The notes under the pieces are model-generated. The model worked only from the letters and a program-made list of their open reading frames with translations. It did not search any database and was not told the DNA's origin. The translations under genes and the position numbers were made by a program. Shown here one piece after another: positions 18,090 through 27,966 of a stretch of DNA of 64,000 bases. The number at the start of each line of letters is the position of its first letter. Position 1 is the stretch's first letter. Source of the DNA: Stenotrophomonas maltophilia (GTDB taxonomy: Bacteria; Pseudomonadota; Gammaproteobacteria; Xanthomonadales; Xanthomonadaceae); NCBI RefSeq assembly GCF_002205165.1, contig NZ_NIVS01000009.1, positions 124,001 through 188,000 of the forward strand, given 5' to 3'.

Positions 18090-18138
18090 AAACTGTCTTG
18101 CTGCGAGGGTGTTGCCTTGTTGGGTTCTGATCCGCCGA

Positions 18139-18768
18139 TCAGAACTTGAACACGTACGACACGCCGTAGGCGAGCGGGTCGATGTTGACGGTGCCGATCT
18201 TTTCACCGTTGAGCTTGACCTTGCTGTCGATGTCCATCCAGCGCACATCGACGCGCAGCGAGCCCTTGTCATTGATAGCGAAGTCCAGACCGGCATGCGC
18301 GGCCAGGCCCCAGGAGTCTTCCATCTTCAGCTTGCTGCCGGCCAGCGCGCCGCCGGTCTTCTCGCTGAAGAACGTGGTGTAGTTGATGCCGGCGCCCAGG
18401 AACGGGGAGACCTTGCCCTTGCTGTTGAAGTGATACTGCAGCGAGACCACCGGCGGCAGGTGCTTGGTGCTGCCCACGTTGCCCAGACCGGCGATGTTGA
18501 TGTCGTGCTTGAACGGCAATGCGGCCAGGATCTCGATGCCGAGGTTGTCGGCGATGAAGTACTCACCGGTGATGGTCGGCTTGATGTCGTTGTCGACATC
18601 GACCTTCAGCGTGCCGCCGGCCAGCGAGCCGTTGTTGGACTTCGGGGCGACCTGGTGCACGCCGGCACCGATCGTCCAGTCACCCTTGGACTGGGCCATG
18701 GCGGGGGCGGCGGCCAGCGCCAGGGCGGCGGCCAGGCAGGAGAGCAGGAGGGGGGAGGTGTTGCGCAT
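18139..18768 (-). CDS. ompW: OmpW-family outer membrane protein
   Basis: 209 residues. The signal peptide is cleaved after AMAQ (about residue 26). The eight-stranded barrel pattern includes DIKPTITGEYFIADNLGIEILAALPF, LPPVVSLQYHF and KVSPFLGAGINYTTFF, and ends in YGVSYVFKF with the terminal Phe needed for barrel assembly. OmpW proteins admit small hydrophobic compounds through the outer membrane. An FNR/Anr-type box lies 61 bases upstream of the start, matching oxygen control of ompW/oprG in other gamma-proteobacteria. The start at 18768 was preferred to an open frame reaching back to 18975. Confidence 0.92.
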   Translation of the reverse strand: MRNTSPLLLSCLAAALALAAAPAMAQSKGDWTIGAGVHQVAPKSNNGSLAGGTLKVDVDNDIKPTITGEYFIADNLGIEILAALPFKHDINIAGLGNVGSTKHLPPVVSLQYHFNSKGKVSPFLGAGINYTTFFSEKTGGALAGSKLKMEDSWGLAAHAGLDFAINDKGSLRVDVRWMDIDSKVKLNGEKIGTVNIDPLAYGVSYVFKF

Positions 18769-18828
18769 GAGACGGTCTCGTGGCGGGTGGGAATGGCGCC
18801 AGTTTTCCCGTCCGCGCCGCGTTGCGCC

Positions 18829-18842
18829 TTGATCCGGATCAA
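18829..18842 (-). promoter_or_regulatory. FNR/Anr-type binding site upstream of ompW
   Basis: TTGAT-CCGG-ATCAA matches the FNR/Anr consensus TTGAT-N4-ATCAA at every fixed position and is symmetric. It lies 61 bases before the ompW ATG, a suitable place to activate that gene. It is 127 bases before the gap start on the other strand. A CRP-family regulator such as Clp could also read it. Confidence 0.65.
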
Positions 18843-18906
18843 TCCGGGTATTTGCCGTTGTAACCGGTTCCCATTCGGCCTCGGCGGGCCTGCCCGGGTC
18901 CGGCCC

Positions 18907-18915
18907 TGCTAGAAT
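18907..18915 (+). promoter_or_regulatory. candidate extended -10 promoter of gap
   Basis: TGCTAGAAT is an extended -10 (TGn plus TAGAAT), 53 bases before the gap start. No good -35 is present in the GC-rich stretch before it. Confidence 0.4.
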
Positions 18916-18917
18916 GA

Positions 18918-19970
<1,053 letters not shown>

Positions 19971-19996
19971 GCCAGCGCCACCCCTGCGTCATTCCA

Positions 19997-20023
19997 CAGA
20001 CCCCGGCCCCGTGCCGGGGTCTG
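19997..20023 (+). terminator. terminator after gap
   Basis: CAGACCCCGGC and GCCGGGGTCTG form an 11-bp perfect stem with a five-base loop, followed by TCGTTTC. Confidence 0.8.
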
Positions 20024-20150
20024 TCGTTTCAGGCGGGCGCCGCCCCGGCCTTGATCCCGCCTGTGCTCCCGATCCATTAGCATGGCCCGCGTGCCGCCGG
20101 CACTGTGCCTGCCGGGTGCAGCCGTGGCGACCTCTTGAGGATGGCCTGGA

Positions 20151-22835
20151 ATGGAAGCTCTGATTGTCCTGCTGGTGCTGGTACTGCTGGCGATCCCGCT
20201 GCTGCTGATCGTGGCGCTGGTGATGATCGCCGGCCTGCGCCGACGCGTCGCGGCGCTGGAGCAGCGCGCTGCCGGGTCTGCCTGGGAGACCGTGCCGGCA
20301 CCGGCCGAGCCCGAACGGCCGCTGCGCTGGGCGGACATCGACTCCGTCGACACCGTGGCCGCGCCGCTGGACGTCGCCATGCAGGCCGGTGGCGAAACGC
20401 CCGTCGAGACCGCGGACACCGTCGCTGCACCCGCCGCGGCGGCCGCCATGCCGCCACCGCTGCCGTTCGCCGCCTCGATTCCGCACAGGCCCGCGCCGCC
20501 GGTAGCGCCGGTTGAACCGCAGGGTCCCGGCATCGGCGAGCGCATTGTCGGCACCCTCAAACAGTGGTTCACCGAAGGCAACGTGCCGGTCAAGATCGGC
20601 ATGCTGGTGCTGCTGGCCGGTGTGGCCGCGCTGCTCAAGTACGCCAGCGACCAGGGCTGGTTGAACGCCCCGATCGAGCTGCGCCTGGCCGCCATCGCGG
20701 TCGCCGCGCTGGCCGGACTGGTATTCGGCTGGGTGCAGCGCGATACCCGGCGCCTGTTCGCGCTGGCGCTGCAGGGCGGGGCGATCGGCATCCTGTTGCT
20801 GACCATATTCGCCGCGTTCAAGCGCTATGACCTGGTGCCGGCCGCGCCGGCGTTCGCGCTCAGCGTGCTGCTGATCGCCGGCATGGGCGTGCTGGCGGTG
20901 GTGCAGAATTCGCGCACGCTGGCGGTGCTTGGCATCCTGGCCGGCTTCATGGCGCCGATCTGGCTGTCCACCGGCAGCGGCAACCATGTCGCGCTGTTCT
21001 CGTACTACGCGGTGCTCAACGCCGCGATCCTGGCCATTGCCTGGTGGCGCCCGTGGCGCGCGCTGAACCTGCTCGGCTTCGCCTTCACTTTCGGCATCGG
21101 TACGGCCTGGGGCGTGCTCCAGTACAGCGCGGACAAGTTCGCCAGCACCGAGCCGTTCCTGCTGCTGTTCTTCGCCTTCTACCTGCTGATCCCGATCCTC
21201 TATGCGCGCCGCCAGCGTGCGGAGAAACGCGATCTTATCGATGGCAGCCTGGTGTTCGGCACGCCGCTGATCGCGTTCTCGCTGCAGGCCGGCCTGCTGC
21301 ATGACGACCGCCTGCTGCTGGCGCTGTGCTCGCTGGCGCTGGCGGCGTTGTATGCGGGCCTGGCATGGGCGTTGATCAAGCGCGAACGTTACGCCGCGTT
21401 GGGCCAGTCGCATGCGGTGCTCGCGGTCGGCTTCGCCACGCTGGCGGTGCCGCTGGCGTTGTCTGCACGCGCCACCGCCAGCGTGTTCGCACTGGAAGGC
21501 GCCGCCTTGGCCTGGCTGGGCCTGCGCCAGCAGCGCTGGCTGCCACAGGTCACTGGCGCCTTGCTGACCCTGGGGGCCGCGTTCGGCTTCGTGGTCGGTG
21601 CGGATTACTGGCACCTGGACGCCACGGCCATTGCGAACCCGACCTTCATGAGCGGGCTGCTGCTGGCGCTGGCCGGTTTTGCCGCGGCCTTCAGCTACCG
21701 CCGCGCCCAGCAGGAGGCGCCGGCCATCGTGTACTACCTGTGGGGCCTGCTGTGGTGGCTGGGCAGTATCAGCCACGAGATCCTGCGCTTCGTCGCCCAC
21801 CGCAGCGAGCCCGATGCGCTGTTGATCGCCGCGGCGGTGACCGCGTGGCTGGCCGCTGAAGTGCATCGCCGCTGGCCGGCGCGCGCGCTGGTGCTGACCA
21901 CGCTGGCGATGGTGCTGGCCGCCTTCCCGTTGGCGCTGTGGCAGGCCGATGTGCATGACCAGCCGTTCGCCGGCTATGGCGCGCTGGCGTGGGCGGTGTT
22001 CGCGCTGCTCGGCGTCCGCAGCCTGTGGTGCCTGCGCGGGGGGGAAGACCGCACCTCGCTGGCGGCGCAGTTCCTGTGGTGGCTGCTGTGGCCGTCGGTG
22101 GTGTCGCTGGCCTGCCTGTGGCTGGCCGACCACTTCGCGCTGGCGCAGGGCTGGGGCCTGGCCCTGATGCTGCTGCCGTGGCTGCTGGTCACCGCGGTGG
22201 CGCTGCTGCGCTGGCACTGGCTGACGGTGCCGCTGGGCGAGCGCTTCGATCCGATGCGTATGCCGCTGCAGAGCACCTTGTTCGCGGTGCTTGGCGCGAG
22301 CTGGGTGGGCCTGTTGCTGGTCCCGGCCGGGGCCGCACCGCTGCCGTGGCTGCCGCTGCTCAACCCGGTGGAACTGGCGCAGCTCGCCGTGCTGGTGCTC
22401 GCCGCGCGCTGGCTGTGGTCCGCGCAGGCGCCGCAGGGCCTGCGTGCGGTCCGTATCCCGGTGCTGGCGATTGCCGGCTTCGTCGCCCTGACCTGCATCA
22501 CCCTGCACGCCGTGCATCACTGGGGCGCGGTGCCGTGGAACGAGCGCTTGTGGTCCTCGACCCTGGCCCAGACCAGCCTGACCGTGGTCTGGAGCGTGCT
22601 CGGCGTGATCAGCTGGGTGTGGGGCTCGCGTCGCGGGCAGCGCGTGCTGTGGCTGGTCGGCGCGGTGCTGATGGGCGTGGTGCTGGCCAAGCTGGTGCTG
22701 ATCGACCGCCAGCACCTGGGCAACCTGCTCGGGATTTCTTCTTTCATCGCCTACGGCCTGCTGTGTACGGTCGTGGGCTATCTGGCACCGGCGCCGCCGC
22801 GCGCACCGGACCCCGCCGTGGAGCCGCAGTCTTGA
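20151..22835 (+). CDS. DUF2339 polytopic membrane protein
   Basis: 894 residues. An N-terminal helix (LIVLLVLVLLAIPLLLIVALVMIAG) and a short coiled segment are followed by an Ala/Pro-rich linker to about residue 115, then more than twenty hydrophobic helices to the end. GNVPVKIGMLVLLAGVAALLKYA and the WGWVQRDTRRLFALALQGGAIGILLLT region are typical of DUF2339, predicted membrane proteins of unknown function. It is directly followed by a DUF3999 gene (TTGA overlap), a pairing that suggests a shared envelope role. No catalytic motif is evident. Confidence 0.85.
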   Translation: MEALIVLLVLVLLAIPLLLIVALVMIAGLRRRVAALEQRAAGSAWETVPAPAEPERPLRWADIDSVDTVAAPLDVAMQAGGETPVETADTVAAPAAAAAMPPPLPFAASIPHRPAPPVAPVEPQGPGIGERIVGTLKQWFTEGNVPVKIGMLVLLAGVAALLKYASDQGWLNAPIELRLAAIAVAALAGLVFGWVQRDTRRLFALALQGGAIGILLLTIFAAFKRYDLVPAAPAFALSVLLIAGMGVLAVVQNSRTLAVLGILAGFMAPIWLSTGSGNHVALFSYYAVLNAAILAIAWWRPWRALNLLGFAFTFGIGTAWGVLQYSADKFASTEPFLLLFFAFYLLIPILYARRQRAEKRDLIDGSLVFGTPLIAFSLQAGLLHDDRLLLALCSLALAALYAGLAWALIKRERYAALGQSHAVLAVGFATLAVPLALSARATASVFALEGAALAWLGLRQQRWLPQVTGALLTLGAAFGFVVGADYWHLDATAIANPTFMSGLLLALAGFAAAFSYRRAQQEAPAIVYYLWGLLWWLGSISHEILRFVAHRSEPDALLIAAAVTAWLAAEVHRRWPARALVLTTLAMVLAAFPLALWQADVHDQPFAGYGALAWAVFALLGVRSLWCLRGGEDRTSLAAQFLWWLLWPSVVSLACLWLADHFALAQGWGLALMLLPWLLVTAVALLRWHWLTVPLGERFDPMRMPLQSTLFAVLGASWVGLLLVPAGAAPLPWLPLLNPVELAQLAVLVLAARWLWSAQAPQGLRAVRIPVLAIAGFVALTCITLHAVHHWGAVPWNERLWSSTLAQTSLTVVWSVLGVISWVWGSRRGQRVLWLVGAVLMGVVLAKLVLIDRQHLGNLLGISSFIAYGLLCTVVGYLAPAPPRAPDPAVEPQS

Positions 22836-24205
22836 AGACCTTTCGCCCGCTGATCCTCCTCACCGCGCTGGTGCTGCCGGCGCTGACCCAGGCCCAGGCG
22901 GCCGATGACCGCCAGGCCTTCCGCCAGCAATGGCCGCTGCAGCTTGCGCAGCCGCAGGCCGGTGCGTACCGGTTGACGCTGGACGATGGCGTGTACCGCA
23001 CCGCGGTGTCGCCGCGCCTGGCCGATGTGCAGGTATTCAACGCGCAGGGCCAGGCATTGCCCTCGGCGTTGCTGGCTGCCGACCAGCCGCTGGCGCAGGC
23101 GCCGCAGTGGCAGACGCTGTCCTGGTTCCCGCTGCCGCCGATGGCCGGTACTTCCGGCGATGACCTGCAGCTGCTCACCGAGCGCAACACCGATGGCAGC
23201 GTGCGCCGGGTCGAAGCGCGGCTGGGGCGCGGTGGCGCGGCGGGGCAACCGGCGGGCTGGCTGATCGACGCCAGTGCACTGAAGACCGGTGTGCAGGCAC
23301 TGCGCCTGGACTGGCAGACACAGTCGCCACTGCAGGCGCGCGTTCGCGTGGAGATGAGCAACGATCTGCGCGATTGGCTGCGCATCGCCGACGACGTGCC
23401 GCTGGTCGACCTGCAGCACGAAGGCCGCCGCCTGCAGCAGCGGCGCATCGACATCGCGCGCCAAGCCAAGTATTTCCGCATCCTGCCGATCGGCGCGGAT
23501 GCCTTGCCGGCGCTGTCCACCGTGCAGGCCGAGCTGGCGCCGACCGCGCAGGCGATCGCGTGGCGCTGGCAGTCGTTGACCGGGACCGCCGGCAAGCCCG
23601 GCGAATTCGAGTATCAACTCGACGGGCGCTTCCCGGTCGCGCAGGCGGATATCGCCACCGCCGACAACAGCGTGGTGCAGTGGACGCTGTTGAGCCGCGA
23701 CGACGCCGACCAGCCGTGGCAGGTCCGCGCGGGCCCGTGGGTGGCCTATCAGCTGCAGGACGCCGCCGACCGCCGGCAATCGCGGACTCAGCCGCTGACG
23801 CGCAGCACGCGTGACCGTTACTGGAAACTGATCGCAGGTCAGCCGCAGTCGATGCCCGCGCCGACGCTCAAGCTCGGTTACCAGCCCGAAGCGCTGGTGT
23901 TCCTCAGCCAGGGCGAGCCGCCCTACGCGGTGGCCGCCGGCAGTGTGCGCGCCGAGCGCCAGGACGCGCCGGTCGCCACCGTGATCGCGCAGCTGCGCGA
24001 GCAGCATGGCGCGCAGTGGCAGCCGGCCCAGGCGACCGTGCAGGGCGCACCGGAAGTGCTCGCCGGCGATGCCGCGCTGGCCCCGCAGCGCGACTGGAAG
24101 CAGTGGCTGCTCTGGGCGCTGCTGGTGATCGGCGTGCTGATCGTCGGCGGGTTCGCGGTGAGCCTGCTGCGCCAGCCGCGTCTTAACGGGGACGGGGGCA
24201 GTTAA
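22832..24205 (+). CDS. DUF3999 secreted or membrane-anchored protein with a TTG start
   Basis: 457 residues. The only start that keeps the signal peptide (KTFRPLILLTALVLPALTQAQA) is the TTG at 22832, which overlaps the DUF2339 stop as TTGA. The body is beta-rich (DDGVYRTAVSPRLADVQVFNAQGQALPSAL) and matches DUF3999. One membrane helix lies near 430-448 (WLLWALLVIGVLIVGGFAVSLL). The final codons (LNGDGGS) lie inside a 54-base palindrome, so the C-terminal tail may be an accident of a repeat inserted at the end of the gene. The function is unknown. Confidence 0.82.
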   Translation: MKTFRPLILLTALVLPALTQAQAADDRQAFRQQWPLQLAQPQAGAYRLTLDDGVYRTAVSPRLADVQVFNAQGQALPSALLAADQPLAQAPQWQTLSWFPLPPMAGTSGDDLQLLTERNTDGSVRRVEARLGRGGAAGQPAGWLIDASALKTGVQALRLDWQTQSPLQARVRVEMSNDLRDWLRIADDVPLVDLQHEGRRLQQRRIDIARQAKYFRILPIGADALPALSTVQAELAPTAQAIAWRWQSLTGTAGKPGEFEYQLDGRFPVAQADIATADNSVVQWTLLSRDDADQPWQVRAGPWVAYQLQDAADRRQSRTQPLTRSTRDRYWKLIAGQPQSMPAPTLKLGYQPEALVFLSQGEPPYAVAAGSVRAERQDAPVATVIAQLREQHGAQWQPAQATVQGAPEVLAGDAALAPQRDWKQWLLWALLVIGVLIVGGFAVSLLRQPRLNGDGGS

Positions 24206-24235
24206 GCGCGCTTAACTACCCCCGTCCCCGTTAAG
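24182..24235. repeat. 54-base near-perfect palindrome
   Basis: The arms CTTAACGGGGACGGGGG and its complement enclose an inner perfect palindrome AGTTAAGCGCGCTTAACT. Only one symmetric pair mismatches (C24199/A24218). The left arm supplies the last codons and the stop of the DUF3999 gene. The form is that of a REP-type or bidirectional terminator element; it lies between DUF3999 and pgk. Other genomic copies cannot be checked here. Confidence 0.85.
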
Positions 24236-24320
24236 AGGTTTGCGATGCACCGTCGCAGCCGGGACAATGATCGTCTGCGCCGCACGGCGCCCTTCCTTCT
24301 TCAGAGCCAAAGAGTTGCTT

Positions 24321-25496
24321 ATGTCCATCGTTCGCATGACCGACCTCGATCTCTCCGGCAAGCGCGTGCTGATCCGCCAGGATCTGAACGTGCCGATCGA
24401 CAACGGCCAGATTACTTCCGAGCAGCGCATCACCGCGTCGCTGCCGACGCTGAAGCTGGCCTTGGAGAAGGGCGCCGCCGTGATGGTGACCTCGCACCTG
24501 GGGCGTCCGAAGGAAGGCGTGTGGAGTGAAGCCGAATCGCTGGCCCCGGTGGCGCTGCGCCTGTCGCAGCTGCTCGGTGTGGAAGTGCCGCTGGTGCGCG
24601 ACTGGGTCGATGGCGTGCAGGTTGCGCCGGGCTCGATCGTGCTGCTGGAAAACTGCCGCATGAACGTCGGCGAAGGCAAGGACGATGAAGCGCTGGCGAA
24701 GAAGTACGCCGCGCTCTGCGATGTGTTCGTGATGGATGCCTTCGGCACCGCGCACCGTGCACAGGCCTCCACTCATGGCGTGATCCGCTTCGCGCCGGTC
24801 GCCGCTGGCGGCCCGCTGCTGATGGCCGAACTGGACGCGCTGGCCAAGGCGCTGCTCGCTCCGGCCCAGCCGCTGCTGGCGATCGTGGCCGGCAGCAAGG
24901 TCAGCACCAAGCTCGAGCTGCTCTCCAGCCTGGTCGGCAAGGTCGACCAGCTGATCGTTGGCGGTGGCATCGCCAACACCTTCATCGCGGCCGCCGGTTA
25001 CCCGGTCGGCAAGTCGCTGTATGAGCCGGACCTGCTGGACACCGCGAAGAAGATCGTGGCCGATGCCAAGGCGCGTGGCGCCGACATCCCGCTGCCGACC
25101 GACGTGGTCGTGGCCAAGCAGTTCCTGCCCGATGCCGAGGCCACGGTGAAGGCCGTTGCCGACGTGGCCGAGGATGACCTGATCCTGGATATCGGCCCGG
25201 ATACCGCGCAGCACTATGCAGGCCTGATCGCCAAGGCCGGCACCGTGGTCTGGAACGGCCCGGTCGGCGTGTTCGAGTTCGAGGCGTTCAGCCATGGCAC
25301 CGAAGCACTGGCCCGCGCCATCGCGGCCTCGCCGGCGTTCTCGATCGCCGGTGGCGGCGACACCCTGGCCGCGGTCGACAAGTACGACATCGCGGGCGAG
25401 GTGAGCTACATCTCCACCGGTGGTGGCGCGTTCCTGGAATTCCTGGAAGGCAAGACCCTGCCGGCCGTCGCCGCGCTGGAGGCCCGCGGCTCGTGA
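24321..25496 (+). CDS. pgk: phosphoglycerate kinase
   Basis: 391 residues. It has [17 protein letters not shown], the [10 protein letters not shown] substrate loop, [25 protein letters not shown], and the C-terminal nucleotide region [18 protein letters not shown] and [10 protein letters not shown]. It makes ATP from 1,3-bisphosphoglycerate. The ATG at 24321 is chosen; another in-frame ATG at 24336 ([10 protein letters not shown]) is also plausible because the ribosome-binding site (AGAG) is weak. The stop overlaps the next start as GTGA. The ENCRMN segment reads Cys where many homologs have Val. Confidence 0.97.
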   Translation: MSIVRMTDLDLSGKRVLIRQDLNVPIDNGQITSEQRITASLPTLKLALEKGAAVMVTSHLGRPKEGVWSEAESLAPVALRLSQLLGVEVPLVRDWVDGVQVAPGSIVLLENCRMNVGEGKDDEALAKKYAALCDVFVMDAFGTAHRAQASTHGVIRFAPVAAGGPLLMAELDALAKALLAPAQPLLAIVAGSKVSTKLELLSSLVGKVDQLIVGGGIANTFIAAAGYPVGKSLYEPDLLDTAKKIVADAKARGADIPLPTDVVVAKQFLPDAEATVKAVADVAEDDLILDIGPDTAQHYAGLIAKAGTVVWNGPVGVFEFEAFSHGTEALARAIAASPAFSIAGGGDTLAAVDKYDIAGEVSYISTGGGAFLEFLEGKTLPAVAALEARGS

Positions 25497-26134
25497 GCCG
25501 CGATGTGCTGTTCTTCGATCTCGACGGCACGCTGATCGATTCGGCCGTCGGGATCACCCAGTGCGTGGCGCATGCGCTCACGCAGATGGGCCAGCCGGTC
25601 CCGCCGCAGGCCGAACTGCGGCGCTGGATCGGGCCGTCGCTGCGGACCAGCTTCGCGCCGTTGTTCAACGATCCGGCCCAGGTCGAGCAGGCGGTGACGT
25701 ACTACCGCGAGCGCTTCGACGTGGTCGGCTGGCGCGAGCATGAGGTCTTCCCGCGGATCGGCCAGGTCGTGCAGGCCTTGAAGGATCGCGGCCATCGGCT
25801 GGCCATCGTCACCGCCAAGAACGAGCCGCATGCCCGGCGCGTCGTCGAGCACCTGCCGTTCGGTGACTGCTTCGAGGACGTGATTGGCGCCACCCCGGAT
25901 GGCAGCCGCAGCGAGAAGCCGCAGCTGGTCGCCGAGGCGCTGCATCGGTTGTCGCTCACCCCGGCGCAGTGCTGGATGATCGGCGACCGGCGCATGGATA
26001 TCGAAGGCGCGCGTCATCACGGGCTGCGCAATATCGGCGTGCTGTGGGGCTTCGGCGGTGCCGAAGAGCTCACCGCGGCCGGTGCGGCGCACCTGGCGCA
26101 GGCCCCGGATGACCTGCTCACGCTGATCGATTGA
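25493..26134 (+). CDS. HAD-family hydrolase, phosphoglycolate phosphatase-like
   Basis: 213 residues with DLDGTLIDS (nucleophile Asp9, acid Asp11), [14 protein letters not shown] with the conserved Lys, and [15 protein letters not shown] carrying the metal-binding Asp residues. A helical cap lies between motifs I and II, as in subfamily IA (Gph, PpaX). The start is a GTG at 25493 overlapping the pgk stop; GGAGG at 25478-25482 supports it. Coupling to pgk suggests clearing of a phosphorylated by-product such as 2-phosphoglycolate, but the substrate is inferred only. Confidence 0.85.
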   Translation: MSRDVLFFDLDGTLIDSAVGITQCVAHALTQMGQPVPPQAELRRWIGPSLRTSFAPLFNDPAQVEQAVTYYRERFDVVGWREHEVFPRIGQVVQALKDRGHRLAIVTAKNEPHARRVVEHLPFGDCFEDVIGATPDGSRSEKPQLVAEALHRLSLTPAQCWMIGDRRMDIEGARHHGLRNIGVLWGFGGAEELTAAGAAHLAQAPDDLLTLID

Positions 26135-26311
26135 GGCACCCGGCGGCGTCCCGTACGCCGCCGCATGTCCTGCGCAAAGCCCCGCCGGGGCTGGCGCTGG
26201 CCGGGAGGGAGCCAATCGGCTGTCCGCCCGGCCGTCTCGCGCTGTCTGCAGGACAACAGCGAAACCCAACTGTGCCAATGCTGTAAACGTATTCATGGGA
26301 CGTGAAGGGTG

Positions 26312-26320
26312 TGCTAATTT
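26312..26320 (+). promoter_or_regulatory. candidate extended -10 promoter of pyk
   Basis: TGCTAATTT, an extended -10 element, lies 28 bases before the pyk start. A poor -35 (TTCATG, 26292-26297) is 17 bases upstream. The surrounding sequence is locally AT-rich compared with the flanking genes. Confidence 0.35.
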
Positions 26321-26347
26321 CGCTCCTTTAACGGGAGCCCATTAACC

Positions 26348-27814
26348 ATGATTGAGCGTCAGCGTCGCACCAAGATCCTCGCCACCCTCGGACCGGCCAC
26401 CGACCCGCCGGGCGTGCTGGAGGATCTCTTCCGCGCCGGCGTGAACGTGGTTCGCCTCAACTTCAGCCACGGTGACCCGTCCGGCCAGGCCAAGCGCGCC
26501 GCCGATGTGCGTGCCGCTGCCGCCCGCGTGGGCGTGGAAGTGGGCATCCTGGCCGACCTGCCGGGCCCGAAGATCCGCATCGAGCGTTTTGCCGAAGGCA
26601 AGATCAAGCTCAAGGCGGGTGACCGCTTCGACCTGGTCGCCTCGCCGAACGCACCGGCCGGCGATACCACCCAGGTGGGCGTGAGCTACCTGGGCCTGCC
26701 GCAGGACGTCACCGCCGGTGACATCCTTCTGCTCGACGATGGCCTGATGCAGCTGCAGGTCACCGAAGTGCAGGGCGAGCGCATCATCAACACCGTGCTC
26801 AACGATGGCGTGCTGTCCGACCGCAAGGGCCTGAACAAGCAGGGCGGTGGCCTGTCGCTGGGCGCGCTGACCGAGCGCGACAAGGAACTGATCGGCATCG
26901 TGGCCAAGATCGGCGTGGACTTCATCGCCGTCTCGTTCTGCCGCAACGCGCAGGACATGAACGACGCGCGTGAGATCGCCGAGTCACACGGCTGCTACGC
27001 CGCGCTGGTCTCCAAGATCGAGCGCACCGAAGCGATCGACAACCTGGAAGAGATCGTCGACGCCAGCGACGTGGTCATGGTCGCCCGTGGCGATCTGGGC
27101 GTGGAAATCGGCGATGCCGAACTGCCGGGCCTGCAGAAGAAGATCATCAAGGCCTCGCTGGCGCAGAACAAGGTGGTGATCACCGCCACCCAGATGCTGC
27201 AGTCGATGGTCGAAAGCCCGATCCCGACCCGCGCCGAAGTGCTGGACGTGGCCAACTCGGTCATCGACGGTACCGATGCGGTGATGCTCTCGGCTGAAAC
27301 CGCCGCCGGCATGTACCCGGTCAAGGCGGTCGAAGCGATGGCCCGCATCTGCCTGGGTGCCGAACGCCAGTTCCAGACCGAGACCGATTTCGGCGCCTCG
27401 CCGCGCAACCTGGAACGGGCCGACCAGGCGATTGCCATGGCCACCATGTTCCTGTCCCAGCACGTGGGCGTGCGCGCAATCGTGGCGATGACCGAATCCG
27501 GTGGCACCGCGCGTTACCTGTCGCGCTTCCGTGCTTCGGCGCCGGTGTTCGCGGTGACCCGCCACGACGGCGCCCGCCGCCAGATGGCGCTGATGCGCGA
27601 TGTGTTCCCGATCAACTTCGACAGCCGCGGCCTGACCCCGCGCGAAGCCGCCCGCGGCAGCATCCGCCTGCTGTTCGAAGCGAACCAGCTGCAGGGCGGC
27701 GACCGCGTGGTCTTCACCAGCGGCGAGCACATGGAAACCCATGGCGCCACCAACACGCTGCGCCTGCTGGAAGTGGGCGAAGACGGCCGTGCGAGCGGGC
27801 TGGGCGAGCTCTAA
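26348..27814 (+). CDS. pyk: pyruvate kinase
   Basis: 488 residues. It has TKILATLGPATDPP, VVRLNFSHGDP, LADLPGPKIRIERF, VSKIERTEAIDN, VMVARGDLGVEIG (Mg2+ and phosphoenolpyruvate binding) and ITATQMLQSMVESPIPTRAEVLDVANSVIDGTDAVMLSAETAAG, followed by the C-terminal allosteric domain. It converts phosphoenolpyruvate and ADP to pyruvate and ATP. GGGAG precedes the ATG. It lies between the HAD gene and class I aldolase on the same strand, each with its own promoter-like sequence. Confidence 0.98.
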   Translation: MIERQRRTKILATLGPATDPPGVLEDLFRAGVNVVRLNFSHGDPSGQAKRAADVRAAAARVGVEVGILADLPGPKIRIERFAEGKIKLKAGDRFDLVASPNAPAGDTTQVGVSYLGLPQDVTAGDILLLDDGLMQLQVTEVQGERIINTVLNDGVLSDRKGLNKQGGGLSLGALTERDKELIGIVAKIGVDFIAVSFCRNAQDMNDAREIAESHGCYAALVSKIERTEAIDNLEEIVDASDVVMVARGDLGVEIGDAELPGLQKKIIKASLAQNKVVITATQMLQSMVESPIPTRAEVLDVANSVIDGTDAVMLSAETAAGMYPVKAVEAMARICLGAERQFQTETDFGASPRNLERADQAIAMATMFLSQHVGVRAIVAMTESGGTARYLSRFRASAPVFAVTRHDGARRQMALMRDVFPINFDSRGLTPREAARGSIRLLFEANQLQGGDRVVFTSGEHMETHGATNTLRLLEVGEDGRASGLGEL

Positions 27815-27837
27815 CCGACGCGCCGCGCAGCACCCGG

Positions 27838-27865
27838 ACCCGCGTGGCTTCACGGCCGCGCGGGT
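27838..27865 (+). terminator. possible terminator after pyk
   Basis: ACCCGCG and CGCGGGT pair over a 14-base interior that can pair further (GGC/GCC); TCGTCGTTTC follows. It is weaker than the other terminators in the window. Confidence 0.5.
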
Positions 27866-27928
27866 TCGTCGTTTCAGATGGAATCGTTTCCAGATTTCGT
27901 GGACGGCCAGTTCACGGGAGGCGGGGTC

Positions 27929-27934
27929 TATAAT
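27929..27934 (+). promoter_or_regulatory. -10 box of the class I aldolase gene
   Basis: A perfect TATAAT is located 33 bases before the aldolase ATG. No clear -35 is present, so an activator or an upstream element may be needed. Confidence 0.5.
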
Positions 27935-27966
27935 TGGCGTTTTCCCGCACCCGCCACAGGAAGTAC

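Noticed and set aside
19989..22715. A 908-codon open frame antisense to the DUF2339 gene
   Set aside because: Same cause. The product is dominated by Gln, Arg and His, and the sense protein has a coherent membrane topology.
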